From Cydia pomonella (taxonomy: Eukaryota > Arthropoda > Insecta > Lepidoptera > Tortricidae): a stretch of 64,000 nucleotides of DNA. The notes beneath the pieces were generated by a model. The model saw only the letters and a list, made by a program, of their open reading frames with translations, ran no database searches and was not told where the DNA came from. Shown one piece after another: positions 39,566-50,960 of the stretch. Position 1 is the first letter of the stretch; each line of letters starts with the position of its first letter. The stretch lies in contig NC_084726.1 in the NCBI RefSeq assembly GCF_033807575.1, forward strand, positions 11,780,001 through 11,844,000. Reading direction: 5' to 3'. A program made the translations under genes and the position numbers.

Positions 39566-40815
39566 ATGACCATATATTATGACATTGATACATATTGAGC
39601 GACTTATTATAAATGACGAAAAACACATTGTTTCGAATTTGAATCCACCTTCTCTGGTTTAACAATTTGCCTCTAAATTACTGATAGTTTATTATACACC
39701 GTGGTCTGGTTAAACCCGACATATCTTAAAGGTTTATTCTTGACCGCATTTAGAGATTAAAAAGTTTGCTAAAATCGGTCTTGTTTTAGAGATAATGATA
39801 ATTCTTGTGAAAATTTGTTTCTGTAATAACTTAGTAAAAAATGCCTTTTTTACTGCAACTCTGCCACTATCTGACTTGGTTTAGACAATTGAGATACCTA
39901 CTGACAGACATTAAAGTTTTAAAGGAAACTCGCTATTTTTATCTGTAACTAAATAAATCTTCGTAATGTTTTTTTTTTCACCAGGGTATAAAAATAAATT
40001 GTTATATATCGTGTGCAAAAAACGCAAAAAAAAAAAATTTTTTTTGGCTCCTTATGACCTCAGGAATGCGTGGTTAGAAAATGTTGAGTTTTATTGGCCC
40101 ACGGTGTATATACTTTTCGTAACCTTAGCAACGCTATTTCAATCTTCATTAAATCTAAGTATACCTCAAATACTCATTATAACCAAAAGGCCTTTCACTA
40201 TGAAACTGCAAATATGCTCTCAATCAACTCAACACCGCCAAAACCAAAATATCTCAAGTCGCAAGGATTTCACCTAAGCGTTTGACATACTGGAGCAAAG
40301 CTTTTAGACACCGCAATCTATATTAATTAGAACATATTTGCCGGAAAATTCGGATCCGGTCTATTTAGAGAGTTCGTTCACCTGTATAATCGAAAGGGTT
40401 CGAGGGGACCTTTGACTAAATATATCAAGATTCAGAAATCAACATTTATAGAGATATGAGTTTCAAGCTGTGATTATTACGGTAAAAAATAATAATATGA
40501 GAGTGTGATTGGATCTTCGGTAGCAAAATATTTATATTTATTTTTATCGTTATTAAATATTGTAATAACAAAGACACGTTGTAAGGAAATTGAATAAGTA
40601 TTGGTGTGGCGAGTACAAAGCCTTTATCAAGAATATAGGGCGACTGCTGAAAAAAAGGGGCTGCGAGCCTCGCTCTGGTTCTTTCCTGGTTCAAATAGCA
40701 ATGCCTCCAGTATTTTTGGCACTTTTGGTCCAAGTCAAAAATCAGAGTGGGGGGGGGGGGGATAAGTTTCTATTTGTTTATTGTATATAGGTACTAGGTA
40801 GGCCGGTACATGTGG
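39566..40815. other. Unassigned stretch
   Basis: No supported gene. Simple tracts: poly-A/T at 40029-40046 and a poly-G run at 40749-40760. Confidence 0.4.
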
Positions 40816-40890
40816 AGGTCCAAGGGGGAAGTCCAAGGGGGAGGCCTATGTTCAGCAGTGGACGTCTTATGGCTGAGATGATGATTACTA
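40816..40890 (+). repeat. SINE 3' end fragment
   Basis: GGGGGAGGCCTATGTTCAGC followed by AGTGGACGTCTTATGGCTGA and GATGATGA. This resembles the SINE-A 3' end (GAGGCCTGTGCCCAGCAGTG) but is a distinct subfamily. Confidence 0.6.
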
Positions 40891-41157
40891 GGTAGGCTGT
40901 TGGCAAAACGTGTAGTGGATAATTATTTTGTGAGATAGGTGCATAATGTGATGACGAAGCGTGTTGTGGATAGTTTTGCTTATTTACATATAATTATATA
41001 TATTGACTAAACCTGCGTAGTGGATCTGGCCTCTGTCTTGATTTTTTGTGAAACTTTGATAAAAATAATATATGTACATTACTGGCTTTCCTACTTAAAG
41101 GTAAATAAGGTTAGGAACAAAACTAAAATATAAAAGTTTGTGTAACAGCATATTCTT

Positions 41158-41377
41158 TTTAGGGTTTCTTACCCAAAGGGTAAAACGGGACCCTATTACT
41201 AAGACTCCGCTGTCCGTCCGTCCGTCCGTCTGTCACCAGGCTGTATCTCATGAACCGTGATAGCTAGACAGTTGAAATTTTCACAGATGATGTATTTCTG
41301 TTGCCGCTATAACAACAAATACTAAAAAGTACGGGGCCCTTGGTGGGCGAGTCCGACTCGCACTTGCCCGGTTTTTA
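41158..41377 (+). repeat. GTCY-microsatellite repeat, copy with complete 3' end
   Basis: TTAGGGTTTCTTACCCAAAG, TAAAACGGGACCCTATTACT, GTCCGTCCGTCCGTCCGTCT, and the 3' end GGCGAGTCCGACTCGCACTT GCCCGGTTTTT. Confidence 0.65.
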
Positions 41378-42002
41378 TTTATTTATTTGTATTTAAAATG
41401 ATGCATAAATGATTAACGTACTAAGTATATTTCAAAAAAGAATCCAAGATTGAAGTTGTATCAATCATGGTTAAAAACTTGATTTTAAGAAAAAAAAACA
41501 TATATTTTCAATAATAAAAAATATCATCATGTTAGTAATATAACTGAAAAATTTAATGAGCCTTGGTCCGTTCAAAAGGATTATTACCATACTACATCCG
41601 GTTATAGCTTACAGCGATGCCAATTGAATAGTCGATAATGACGCGAACACCGTCCGGTTATCCGCTGTAAATTACATTATTATCCGTGTAATGCTGTTAT
41701 CCGGGTTACTGGCAGTCCCCTGGGCATGTTTATTACGCACTGAGAATGTTACAGTAGAACCGATTTGCTAAATCATAATCCGATTGAAATTCACAACTTA
41801 TTTTTTTTCCGTCAGTACAATTAAACACTTGTATCGTAATGTACTATTACGTTAGCGTCTATTCCAAGTGTCAGAGAAGTCGAAAGTAACTGTAACAACG
41901 TTTAACAATAAACGCGCAGAAAAAAAAATCTGAAAACATTTCATAGGGACTTTGCAAAAAATATTTTTGGCGCATTGTTAGCTAGAACCTACTGAATGAA
42001 TT
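41378..42002. other. Unassigned stretch
   Basis: No gene. 41824-41850 (CACTTGTATCGTAATGTAC) is a very short MITE J echo. Confidence 0.4.
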
Positions 42003-42420
42003 AATGAAATGAATGAATAAATGAATGAATGAATGAAAGTTTATTCACAAAAACATTATGGTACATTACATATCATTATCAAGTGTATATTATTGACCCT
42101 TGATATGTTCGGTCTTAGGGCATGTGAAAATTATCAATCAATCAATCAAATCATTTATTTGTTAGAATACAGTCAAGTGGATGTTATCAAATACATTTCA
42201 AAGAACAGTGTATTCAGCCAGCTAACGGGCATACAAATCTTATATTCATAAATAAAATTAATTTAATGTATACTACATTATACTAAATTTAATAACTATG
42301 CGGAATATGGTCAAAATACTCATTTCAAGAGTAAAAAGCATTTTGTACTAAAAAGTCCAATAAATGTTTCCTAAATACAGGCATTTCAGATTCTCTTATT
42401 GGATAATTTATTTAAAAAAA
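42003..42420 (-). repeat. Two minus-strand LINE 3' ends
   Basis: 42003-42040 is a TGAA tail followed by TTTATTCAC; 42133-42160 is an ATCA tail followed by ATCATTTATTTG. The second is the complement of the GATT tail of the LINE at 1390-2416. 3' UTRs only. Confidence 0.5.
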
Positions 42421-42445
42421 AACGTTAAAATTGCATAATAAACAT

Positions 42446-42981
42446 AAAATTCCCTTCACACCAGGTCACCGACTTTCGTTATACAAAGCGCAGGTTCGAC
42501 CACATATGGAGTACTGTTCTCACACCTCTGGTCTGGAGCACCGAAATACCAACTTCTTCCACTTGACTCCATCCAACGTCGGGCAGTTCGTATTGTTGGT
42601 GACCCCGATCTCACAGTCGGTTTGGAACCTCTCAGTCTTCGGAGAGACGTTGGCTCTCTATGCCTGTTCTACCGTCTGTATAATGGGGAATGTTCTGAAG
42701 AACTTTTTGAATTGGTGCCACCGTCACGTTTTTATCACCGCACCTCCCGCCAAAGAAACAAAATTCATCCTCACTTTCTCGACACGTGGCAAACCAAGAA
42801 CAAGCGGGCATCTCGCTCGTTTTTTCCCAGAACGTGCAAGTTGTGGAATGAGCTACCTTCTGAGGTGTTTCCCTTGCGCTATGACATGGGGTTCTTCAAG
42901 AAGCAGGTTTTTAGGGTTCTCAAAGGTTGGCAACGCATAAGTGGCTCTTCCGATGTTGCTTATGTCCATGGGCGGCGATGA
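42446..42981 (+). pseudogene. LINE ORF2 C-terminal third with one frameshift
   Basis: The first frame gives PFTPGHRLSLYKAQVRPHME then YCSH. After a single-base indel near 42520 the frame changes to LWSGAPKYQLLPLDSIQRRA, VRIVGDPDLTVGLEPLSLRR, DVGSLCLFYRLYNGECSEEL, RTCKLWNELPSEVFPLRYDM and GFFKKQVFRVLKGWQRISGS, with the stop at 42979-42981. This is the region after RT motif E through the C-terminus of a Jockey-like polymerase. The rest of the copy is 5'-truncated. 3' UTR with GCTTCCCATCAGGCGGATCG and poly-A follows to 43040. The single frameshift and otherwise clean frame suggest a fairly young insertion. Confidence 0.85.
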
Positions 42982-43469
42982 CTGCTTCCCATCAGGCGGA
43001 TCGTCTGCTCGTTTGCAGCCTATTACATAAAAAAAAAATAGTACCTATTGACACAGTTCATGCATGTCAAAGGAAAATACGTTTCTACCTACTGTTCTTT
43101 TCACCATTACTTATTTGCTAAACGATTCCCTATTGAACAGTTGTTCAATAGTTTTGGAGCTCAAATAATTGCTTGTATGTTTTTAATTAATATTTCAATT
43201 AAGTATACAGCTGCTAACATGTGTCTATCATTGCGAATTGAGCCTCTGTGATTAATTTTATGTTTATTCTGCAATTTTAACGTTTTATTTTGAAGGCATT
43301 TTAAAGGTTGCTCGTTTTTCATTTAGGAATGAATATTTAATTTTATTCACTTTAAGAAAATTTGAGTTAATTTGCAATGTTATTGTCATTTATTCATGTT
43401 CCTTCTTAGGCAAGGAATTTTTGAAAGGTGGAATTTTTTGGAAGGAATTATTTATTTATTTAGTATAAA

Positions 43470-43790
43470 TTTTATTTTGACACTTGGAGAGACTTTACAC
43501 CTCCAAATTTTATTAGTATTAGTACTCTGACATTGGGGACCTTTTACATCTCCAGATTTAATGTGTTTTTAACGATAGAGACTATACATCTCTATTGTAT
43601 TGAATTAATTATTTATTTTAAGATTATTATAATGTAATGTTTACCCAGGTATTGGCTGTTGTATTTATAAATGTTGTTATGTATTTTTCATGTCACTATA
43701 TGATGTTACTATAAATGTTGTATTGACTGGTAAAAGAGCCCTTGAGGCCTACTTGCAGAATAAATTTATGAATTTTGAATTTTGAATTAT
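43470..43790 (+). repeat. LINE 3' UTR with TTTTGAA tail
   Basis: The plus-strand counterpart of 19100-19380: GGGGACCTTTTACATCTCCA, AGAGACTATACATCTCT, AAGAGCCCTTGAGGCC, then GAATTTTGAATTTTGAATTA. Confidence 0.7.
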
Positions 43791-43963
43791 ATCGATTAAA
43801 ATATTAGACTGGGAAAGTAAAATAATATACATAGAAAAACGTAAAACGAATAAACCAAGTAAACAAAATATAAATATTATATACATTACCTAAGACATTA
43901 TAACGTCACGTATTCTCCATTACTACGAAAAAAGATTCGCCAAAGTAGTCATTAATACATTTA

Positions 43964-44021
43964 TGAGGGTAGTAATAAATTAATTTAAATAAATAAATTT
44001 ATGACTACCCTCAACCAAGGA
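43964..44021. repeat. Small hairpin with CTACCCTC
   Basis: GAGGGTAGTAATAAATT and AATTTATGACTACCCTC are inverted with one mismatch around AATTTAAATAAATAA. A similar CTACCCTCAA hairpin is in the element at 5586. Confidence 0.5.
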
Positions 44022-44299
44022 AACATTATTAAGGTTAATTTGCCGTTTAATTTCTTCTAAATGGTGTTCAGATGAAGTATGGCTTGGCTAACTGACTTAA
44101 AAAGATGATTTTCGATAGGATTTTTAACCGACTTCAAAAAAAGAAGTTGGAGTCCGTCTTAGCAAACTGCACCGATTTGATTTGAACAAAGTGAGGGGGT
44201 GCCATTATAGACGTGACTTTTCACAGAAATTTGATATTAATGATGACATGTCACACTTTGTTGTTAGCTTGTACTTACTCTAACAATTCAACCGTTTTT

Positions 44300-44458
44300 T
44301 ATTTTTATTATTATATGTATGATTGTCTGGAAGAGATCGCTCTGTAGCGATAGGCCTCCTGTTGTTTATCTCTATCTTCATGTATTATATGTGTTTCCAT
44401 GTACATTTATTCTGAGGTTGTGCAATAAACAGGATTTGTATTGTATTGCATGATACCT
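44300..44458 (+). repeat. LINE 3' UTR with TTGTA tail
   Basis: GATTGTCTGGAAGAGATCGC, AGCGATAGGCCTCCTGTTGT and CAATAAACAGGATTTGTATT, then GTATTG. A related piece (GCGTTTTAGCGATTAGACCG) is at 48495-48570. Confidence 0.6.
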
Positions 44459-44569
44459 CAGTACTCCGACATTTCTGAACCGATTTGTTTTTTTTTTTAT
44501 AGTACCTTTATACAAATGTAACAGAAATAACAGGGATCCGTTTAACAGTAGAAGACATTTTTTAACACA

Positions 44570-44662
44570 TTGAGTACCGGGAACCCGCTCGGCGGGAGTC
44601 TCTGTTCGTAGTTGCTTTCCTCTACAAAGCGGGAAAACGCTGGTAGCGAATGTGTTAATCGA
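44570..44662. repeat. AGCGGG repeat, copy 2
   Basis: Matches 9640-9765. Also non-coding. Confidence 0.5.
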
Positions 44663-44794
44663 TTTTTTTATCTATGGGTCAGATCGTCCAAGTCAGTTAA
44701 CCCTCTATACCAAGAGTAAACATTGCCAAATTACAATATTGATAAATAATACCCCCAAGCAACTAATGGACAGCTTTATTCCTTACAGCGCGGC

Positions 44795-44948
44795 TTACGT
44801 GGGCGATGACTCGCGAATGCGACGCGGCGCGGCGGCCCAACGGCATGGGCATTCGGAGATCGCCCACGTAGGACACTTCCATAGGTATCAAAGGATTGAA
44901 TTCACCCGCGCCGCGCCGTTTCGCGTTCGCGAGTTATTCGCTCAGGTA
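44795..44948. mobile_element. GC-rich inverted-repeat element Q
   Basis: TTACGTGGGCGAT at 44795 is inverted at 44860-44872. GACTCGCGAATGCGACGCGG and GCGCGG at 44808-44832 are inverted at 44908-44935 (CCGCGCCGCGCCGTTTCGCG, TTCGCGAGTTA). GC-rich island in AT-rich DNA, with no ORF signature. Confidence 0.5.
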
Positions 44949-44966
44949 AGACACTGCCTTATCGAA

Positions 44967-45161
44967 CAGTACCCCTAGTGTAAATATTTTCGACAGCGAA
45001 ACGTGACGTACGCGTTTGCGTTAAGTGTCATTTTGTATGAGATTTTTGACTTTCCAAAACGTCCCGCTTGGCGCGCTGTTCAAAAACCCATACAAAATGA
45101 GACTTAACGCAAACGCGTACGTCACGTTTCGAAATCGAATTTATTTACACTAGGGGTACTG
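44967..45161. mobile_element. MITE G copy 2, 195 bp
   Basis: Same ends as 36185-36379 (CAGTACCCCTAGTGTAAAT). Its central portion (TTCCAAAACGTCCCGCTTGG) is the complement of that in copy 1. Confidence 0.8.
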
Positions 45162-45354
45162 GTGGTTGGTATTCGATTCGAGAGTGCGTTGACACTTTTA
45201 AGATTCAGCTTGGCACCGACTTCAAACATAATAATTTCAGTAGCTAGCACATATGATATAAAAGGGATACTATTTTTTTTCCGTTTAGACGTCGGTTTTT
45301 CTGTTTTTTTTTTGTTTAAGTAGTTAATACTTCTTTTGCTTCTATTATAGATAT

Positions 45355-45445
45355 AGGAGGCAAACGAGCAGCCGGATCACATGATGGTAAGCGATTATAC
45401 CGCTGCCCATGGACACCCCAGTGGTCGTAAATGCGTTGCCGGCCT
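45355..45445 (-). repeat. LINE 3' end fragment
   Basis: GGCAAACGAGCAGCCGGATC, then ATGGTAAGCGATTATACCGC and GTTGCCGGCC: the minus-strand 3' end of a Jockey-like LINE related to 42925-43030. Confidence 0.55.
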
Positions 45446-45783
45446 TTAAGATGGGAGTACGCCACCAAAAACATATCCCAATATATCAAAGTTACAAATT
45501 CCTTATGCATTGATAATTACTTATAAATAATGATTAAAACGCACAAATAATTATCTGTCTCAATAAAAATAAGGGCAGTTATACACGCGGCATAATATGA
45601 GCGCTGTAAATCATCTGCTAAGGGCGCGAACACACGTAACGTAAGCGTAATATCGGCCATTTTGAATGTAGGTAATGGTAAGATTTGGATGTTTGTTGAT
45701 TAAATTATGAGATTTATGTGTTGTGGTTTATGTGTGACTTAGTTTAAGGTAAAGGTGAGAAATGTAATATTTATATATATATA
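45446..45783. other. Unassigned stretch
   Basis: No recognised gene or repeat apart from a TA run at 45770-45786. Confidence 0.4.
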
Positions 45784-46253
45784 TATAGTGTGTCCCTAGC
45801 CATTGGACAAAGCCGAAATATACATATGCATTAGGACATTTAAAACCAGTGTACAAAGTGTGATAACAACCGGTGTAGCGGATTCGAAGAAATTAACAAA
45901 TTACGATTTTGTACTTTGGAGCAGCCTGTATGTGTTATTAGCTCCTAAGGTAATATCTTCAAAGAATAGTATGGAACCTTCTTCGACCTTTTTTATTATC
46001 TTTTTTATTTATGACATAAGCTTCTGACTTTTGAAAAATGTCATCATTATCAAATATTTCGAACAAATTGTCAAAAACACTGCCAAAGATTAACACACTG
46101 TGTTTCTTTTTGTTGTCGATTATTGCAAATAACTTTTATTCGAAAAAAATATTTTTTTATCTTTTGTTCTAATTAAAAAATATTAAAGTCAGAGCATTCC
46201 TGAGAAGTAACCCTACGTGGGATTTCAAGGTTTGTCCAATGGCTAAGGTCACC

Positions 46254-46260
<7 letters not shown>
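45784..46260. mobile_element. MITE O, mariner-like, in TA-rich target
   Basis: The ends TAGCCATTGGACAAA (with TATAGTGTGTCCC outside) and their complement (with GGTCACCCTGTATA outside) are inverted repeats of about 28 bp. TA repeats flank both sides (45770-45786 and 46256-46296). The 420-bp interior has no transposase-like frame. Confidence 0.75.

Positions 46261-46296
<36 letters not shown>
46256..46296. repeat. TA microsatellite
   Basis: About 20 uninterrupted TA units adjoining MITE O. Confidence 0.9.
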
Positions 46297-46299
<3 letters not shown>

Positions 46300-46546
46300 G
46301 AATGAAATAAGTACCTAATTTTGTTGTACGAGGGGGAAACATTCTTGTTTTATTAGCACGAGGAGTAATGCTAATATTAATCACCGAGCAAGTGAAAGAT
46401 TCCAAAATTGAACCACGAGCGTAACGAGTAGTTTGAAAAGTATAATATTGAGCGTTGCGAGGGTTTCAAGGCACGATGGTTAAATAAAACGGCTGTCCTA
46501 TATCAAAACCTAGTAAGGGACAAATGTCTCAAAATTCGTTTTTATA

Positions 46547-46965
46547 TTAAGAGGAATTCCTAGTTGCGATTTTTCCATACAAACGCTCTCGACTGATTCC
46601 TCCCTGGATTTTCAACCTAGAGCAGTGATTTTTTCAAATAAGATCAATATCATCAATATCTGTGCCGCTATGTTTTGCTTTTTTGGATTATTTGATTTTG
46701 AAGAAAGATACAGCGCCTCGAAAATCGCAAAAACGGCTCAATTGAATTGGCTGTAAAAAAAGGCACAGTATACAAATATGACAAAAAATATCCAAAAAAT
46801 CAAAACATAGCGGCATAGATTATTTCTTCCTCTTGCAGTTTCCAAAATTTCATAAAGATTGATTGCGTTTTGGAGGAGGAAACAGTCGAGAGCGAAACCT
46901 CGATTTTTGAGTTTTTTGCGTGTGAATTTTAGTCCGAGCTGCAGTTGTCCTTATCGCACGAATTA
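46547..46965 (-). mobile_element. MITE E copy 2, one end lost
   Basis: Starts TTAAGAGGAATTCCTAGTTG and runs inverted to 28730-29153 as far as GTCCTTATCGCACG, where it stops short of the second end. An extra GGAGGAAACAGTCGAGAGCG at 46877 duplicates an end-specific motif internally. Confidence 0.7.
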
Positions 46966-47495
46966 GAGGCGGAGACAGTTTCTAAATATACGTACACAGA
47001 AGGCACAGTAATGGGCATAACATGTTAATGGTTAAAATGAGAAAAAATACACCAACAACCAACAGTCGATCGCCGTAATATAACCAAAATACCACGTAAT
47101 TCTAAGAAAAGGGTGCCATGTGTTTTCACACTCTTTAATGTAACAACTATTATGTACCATGGTTTCGTAATAAAGATTTATATTCTATTCTATTCTAAAA
47201 TGTACCCGTAATGGTCTGTCACTTCAAACCGCTTTTTTGTACTTTTTTACATTGCAGGTCATGTAGTGCTTATGTTTAGTTATGTTTACTATTAAAGGCC
47301 TGTAAACAAAGCTAAGTAGGATAATAGGTACAACCTGCTTATTGTGATTAAAACATCATAAATACCCATTAACAATTTGATTGTCTTGCATTGCTCACAC
47401 TTGTGCGTCACAAGTAAACCACTAGATAGCAAATTTACATTACGGCTAGCCGATATCAAAATAAGGGCCATTTTGAAATGCGGCGGTTCAACGAT
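46966..47495. other. Unassigned; LINE-like tail at 47160-47207
   Basis: GTAATAAAGATTTATATTCT, then ATTCTATTCTA is a probable plus-strand LINE 3' tail. No ORF. Confidence 0.4.
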
Positions 47496-47595
47496 TAAGG
47501 TATGTTGGGATAATACCGGATGTGGGTGAAGAACGTAGCAAATTCATTTCTCCCTAATTTGGCTTTCTTTTTTAATGTTGGCAACATTGTGTAAG

Positions 47596-47680
47596 ATGCC
47601 ATTTAATTGCCTCGACTGCCAGTGTCCCAGCGCCACTCAGGGATATCGGGCTTGTGCTATGCGCAATCACATAGAGCAAG
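47596..47680 (+). CDS. Possible small Cys-rich first exon of element R
   Basis: ATG at 47596 opens MPFNCLDCQCPSATQGYRAC then AMRNHIEQG. The codons end at GCAAG followed by GTAAAT, a usable splice donor at 47681. Spacing C-x2-C-x-C...C...H suggests a metal-binding finger such as transposon proteins often carry at their N-terminus, but the family is not recognised. There is no downstream exon I can name; an inserted repeat D begins 30 bp further on. It may equally be chance. Without splicing the frame runs to a stop at about 47715. Confidence 0.25.
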
Positions 47681-47711
47681 GTAAATTTCGTGTATCCGAT
47701 CTTCGCCCTTT

Positions 47712-48072
47712 TTTTTAATACTACGTCGATGGCAAACAAGCATACGGCCCGCCTGATGGTAAGCAGTATCCGTAGCCTATGTACGCCTGCAACTCCAGAG
47801 AAGTTACATGCGCGTTGCCGACCCTAACCCCCCGCCCCTCGTTGAGCTCTGGCAACATTACTCACCGGCAGGAACACAACACTATGAGTAGGGTCTAGTG
47901 TTATTTGGCTGCGGTTTTCTGTAAGGTGGAGGTACTTCCCCAGTGGGGCTCTGCTCTAGATCTGGAATGACATCCGCTGTGCTGTGCCCCACCACACAAG
48001 GCGAGATGACATTCACAGTGCCCATACCTCTCTTTTTGACGTAGTTTAAGGACATACCCGGGTCCAGGCCCT
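47712..48072 (-). repeat. Repeat D copy 3
   Basis: Complete minus-strand copy: GTCCTTAAACTACGTC at its 5' end (48045-48060), GTGTTGTGTTCCTGCCGG and the LINE-shared 3' end, with the tail at 47712-47720. Confidence 0.75.
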
Positions 48073-49729
48073 GTAATTTATTTTGTGTATTGTGATGAAA
48101 ATGTGTTTGTTTTTGTAATTGTGTTAATGTATAATTTCGTTTTAGATGTTTATTTATAAAACAATCCAATCAAAAACAGACCTAGGATTGCTGTAGACCA
48201 ATATCCAATTTTGACCCTTCCAGGTAAAGATCGGAAAGAAACAATACGATCTTTACCCATTTAAAAAACAGCGGTGTAGGTCAAATTTTAAATTTTCTTC
48301 AATTTACCTACTTAATTATCACATTTATTGTTTTCTTGATCACACTTTCGTACCCTTATTATTATCCAGTACCAACGCGACGGTAAATCAAAAGGAAAAG
48401 ATTTAGGTAGTCTATTTTGTATGTATGTGTATGTACACCTACTTACTGACAATGTCATTTTTTTAATTTCCGCTGCCCAAAGGTTGCCTGGAGATTGCGT
48501 TTTAGCGATTAGACCGCATGTTGTTTACCTGTGCTTATGTTTCTGTTTTCTTTTGTATTGTTTTCTTTATTCCATTTTTTATTCCATTCTTTTTAAAACC
48601 TTTCTATATAACATTAGGTCTACTTGGGTGGCTTACAAGTTAGTATTTTGTTTAATATCTTGTAAACAGAAAAACTATGAAAGTTACAAGAAATCAAACA
48701 AAAAACTAACATGTAGACATAATATAATGTAGTACGAAAGTACCTACACATACGGATGCATACGTAGATGTGAACGCACACATATATAGTTAGTTTCGGA
48801 TACAAAATAGAGATAGCACTTCGAAATTAGTTTCCTTAAAATGCTTCAAGAGGGCTCTCTTCCTATATATTTTATTCTATTACTTTACTCTTTGCATACG
48901 ATCCTTACATTTTATCCAAAAAAAGATTGTATATCAACTATATATATAATTGCAATATTTTACCGTCAAAATCGCAATTGTTAGCACATTGTTTACTTAT
49001 CAAATTGCCTTATGACATAAGTATCAAAGTTTGAGAGCCACAATTTTACCAAATGTTTGTATCAGGGTTAAGATCGGATACAAAAATACGAAAAATAGAA
49101 TATTCGCTGACAACTTTTAAATTTGTATTGTTGGCTGCAATTTATATACGTAGGAGAAGGCTAAACTCCGGACCTATTTCTTTGTGATACCTTATTCTCT
49201 TTCCATTTAAACCAACTTTTATTCACCATCCGATGTTATCCCTTGATGATGACCCAAAACACTCGTTACCCTAAAAAAAGTATGTTTCATCTTTACACGT
49301 GTACAAAACTAAAACCTTTATATATTGAAGATTACCAAAATTTAGGCTGAATCTACGGTTATTATTTAACGATTTGCTCTGTACTTCAAGAATCTGACAC
49401 GATCTAGAAAAAAAAAATCGCGAGTTCTCTCAATTGGTCCCAAAATTGTCCGGCATTATCCCAACATACCTTACCCAGATTGTCATTGCGATACGTTCTT
49501 CAATAAGACGGCACAAGTTTAGCCCCATCGTACTACTACTACTATTTAGATTGTAGGTTAACCATACCTACTTACAAAATTTCACAACATACCATGATCA
49601 CAACATACCATGATCACACCCAACTTATTGTCACGGATAGGTACGACGACCGAAGCAAGGACCTCATTCTTTTTCGTAGTCTTTATCTGAATTAATTACT
49701 AGATACAGTATAATATAATAAATAAATAA
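48073..49729. other. Interior and flank of element R; no gene recognised
   Basis: 48470-48570 resembles the LINE 3' UTR of 44300-44458. Frames of 60-100 codons at 48421-48805 are T-rich and without features. Confidence 0.4.
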
Positions 49730-49986
49730 TCAATATAAATAAATATTATAGGACATTATTACTCAAATTGACAAGTACCACAGTAAGCTCAATAAGGCTT
49801 GTGTTGAGGGTACTTAGACAACGATATATATAATATATAAATATTTATAAATACTTAAATACACTGAAAACACCCATGACTCGGGAACAAATATTCATGC
49901 TCATCACACGAATATATGCCCTTACCAGGATTTGAACCCGGGACCATCAGCTTCGTAGGCAGGGTCACTACCCACTAGGCCAAACT
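49730..49986 (-). mobile_element. SINE-C, near full length
   Basis: TAAATATTATAGGACATTAT at its 3' side through GGATTTGAACCCGGGACC to CACTACCCACTAGGCCAAAC. Confidence 0.8.
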
Positions 49987-50149
49987 ATTAAAAACAATAT
50001 TACAAAACAATAACAATATTATGTGATAACATCAAAAACAACTTGTGTCGGGCAGCGCAGGATGAATTCCGGCCGGCTCGCCGGCAATGTCAACGGAACG
50101 GCGCGCAATGAGCGGGCGCTCGCGTCTCGCATCTGTGTGCGCGCACTCA

Positions 50150-50248
50150 CACTTAGATAGCTCCCGCTCCCGCCCACCGCAGCGCGACAGAAACATAGCT
50201 TCAAAAATTCGAGATTTGAAAAGTTGCTCAGCTAGGAATTGCTCTTAA
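50150..50248 (-). mobile_element. MITE E end fragment
   Basis: GCAGCGCGACAGAAACATAG, TTGCTCAGCTAGGAATTGCT and CTTAA match the left end of 28726-28850 in opposite orientation; TTAA at 50245-50248. Confidence 0.65.
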
Positions 50249-50266
50249 GCCTCACCCGATTACAAA

Positions 50267-50511
50267 TATTATTACGAGCTTATATATGTGTGTAGATAAA
50301 GGGATTTTTTTTCAAGGTGTTACGAAACGTTCGAAAATGTACACACAGGTCGTGTTTTAATTTATCGCCAAAATTAATAATAATTAATTTGTAGTTTTAA
50401 TTTGTAGTGGCGATAAATTAAAACACGACCTGTGTGTGCATTTTTGAACGTTTCGTAACACCTTAAAAAAAAATCCCTTTATCTACACACATATATAAGC
50501 TCGTAATAATA
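50267..50511. mobile_element. MITE K, 245-bp near-perfect hairpin
   Basis: The arms 50267-50370 and 50408-50511 are inverted, about 104 bp each with few mismatches, around a 37-nt AT-rich loop. The inner arm CGTGTTTTAATTTATCGCC is also found inside MITE J, so the two families share a subterminal block. Confidence 0.85.
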
Positions 50512-50960
50512 GTATAAGCTCTCTGTAATGTGTTCAGGAATAGCATGTTAGTAGTTAAGGTATGTAACTAGATGGCGCTAGGAACTGTATTTTAAACTTA
50601 TTTTGATATATAAACAAAAGCAATGATTTTTGAAAACTATAAAACGAGTTGGTCATTCTACTCCAACCCTTATTACACTTGATGGCACGCAAAATGCCGA
50701 GCATATTTCACTGGCGACTAATTAATTTCGCCCCGAAATTAACGTTTTGTTTCCAGTTTCGTTACATCGTTTTTGGACATGTTCAGTAAACGGGGTCAGA
50801 AGGCAAAATGAGGGTTCGGTACTTCTTAGGGTCAAGTTAAGGGTGTGTATGTTATGTTGTGATTTCAACACTTAATAATATGTAAATGATACTGGGGGTA
50901 TATTCCAAAAATCGTTTTTTGAAATTTCATTATCTACAATTTATTAAGTTATCTATAATA

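Larger units (their letters stand above)
47496..49473. mobile_element. 2-kb terminal-inverted-repeat element R, interrupted by repeat D
   Basis: AAGGTATGTTGGGATAAT at 47497 and its complement at 49455-49472 differ at most at one or two positions; TACCGGA/TCCGGCA continue the pairing. A small Cys-rich exon-like frame lies near the left end (47596-47680), repeat D occupies 47712-48072, and a LINE 3' UTR fragment lies at 48470-48570. TTA flanks both sides. Superfamily not determined. Confidence 0.55.

Noticed and set aside
40446..40790. Overlapping 66- and 95-codon ORFs
   Set aside because: No motif, no repeat match and no coding signature.
47882..48169. 95-codon minus-strand ORF with a proline-rich stretch
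   Set aside because: It is translated from repeat D, and the frame is not preserved in the other D copies at 19447 and 34768.
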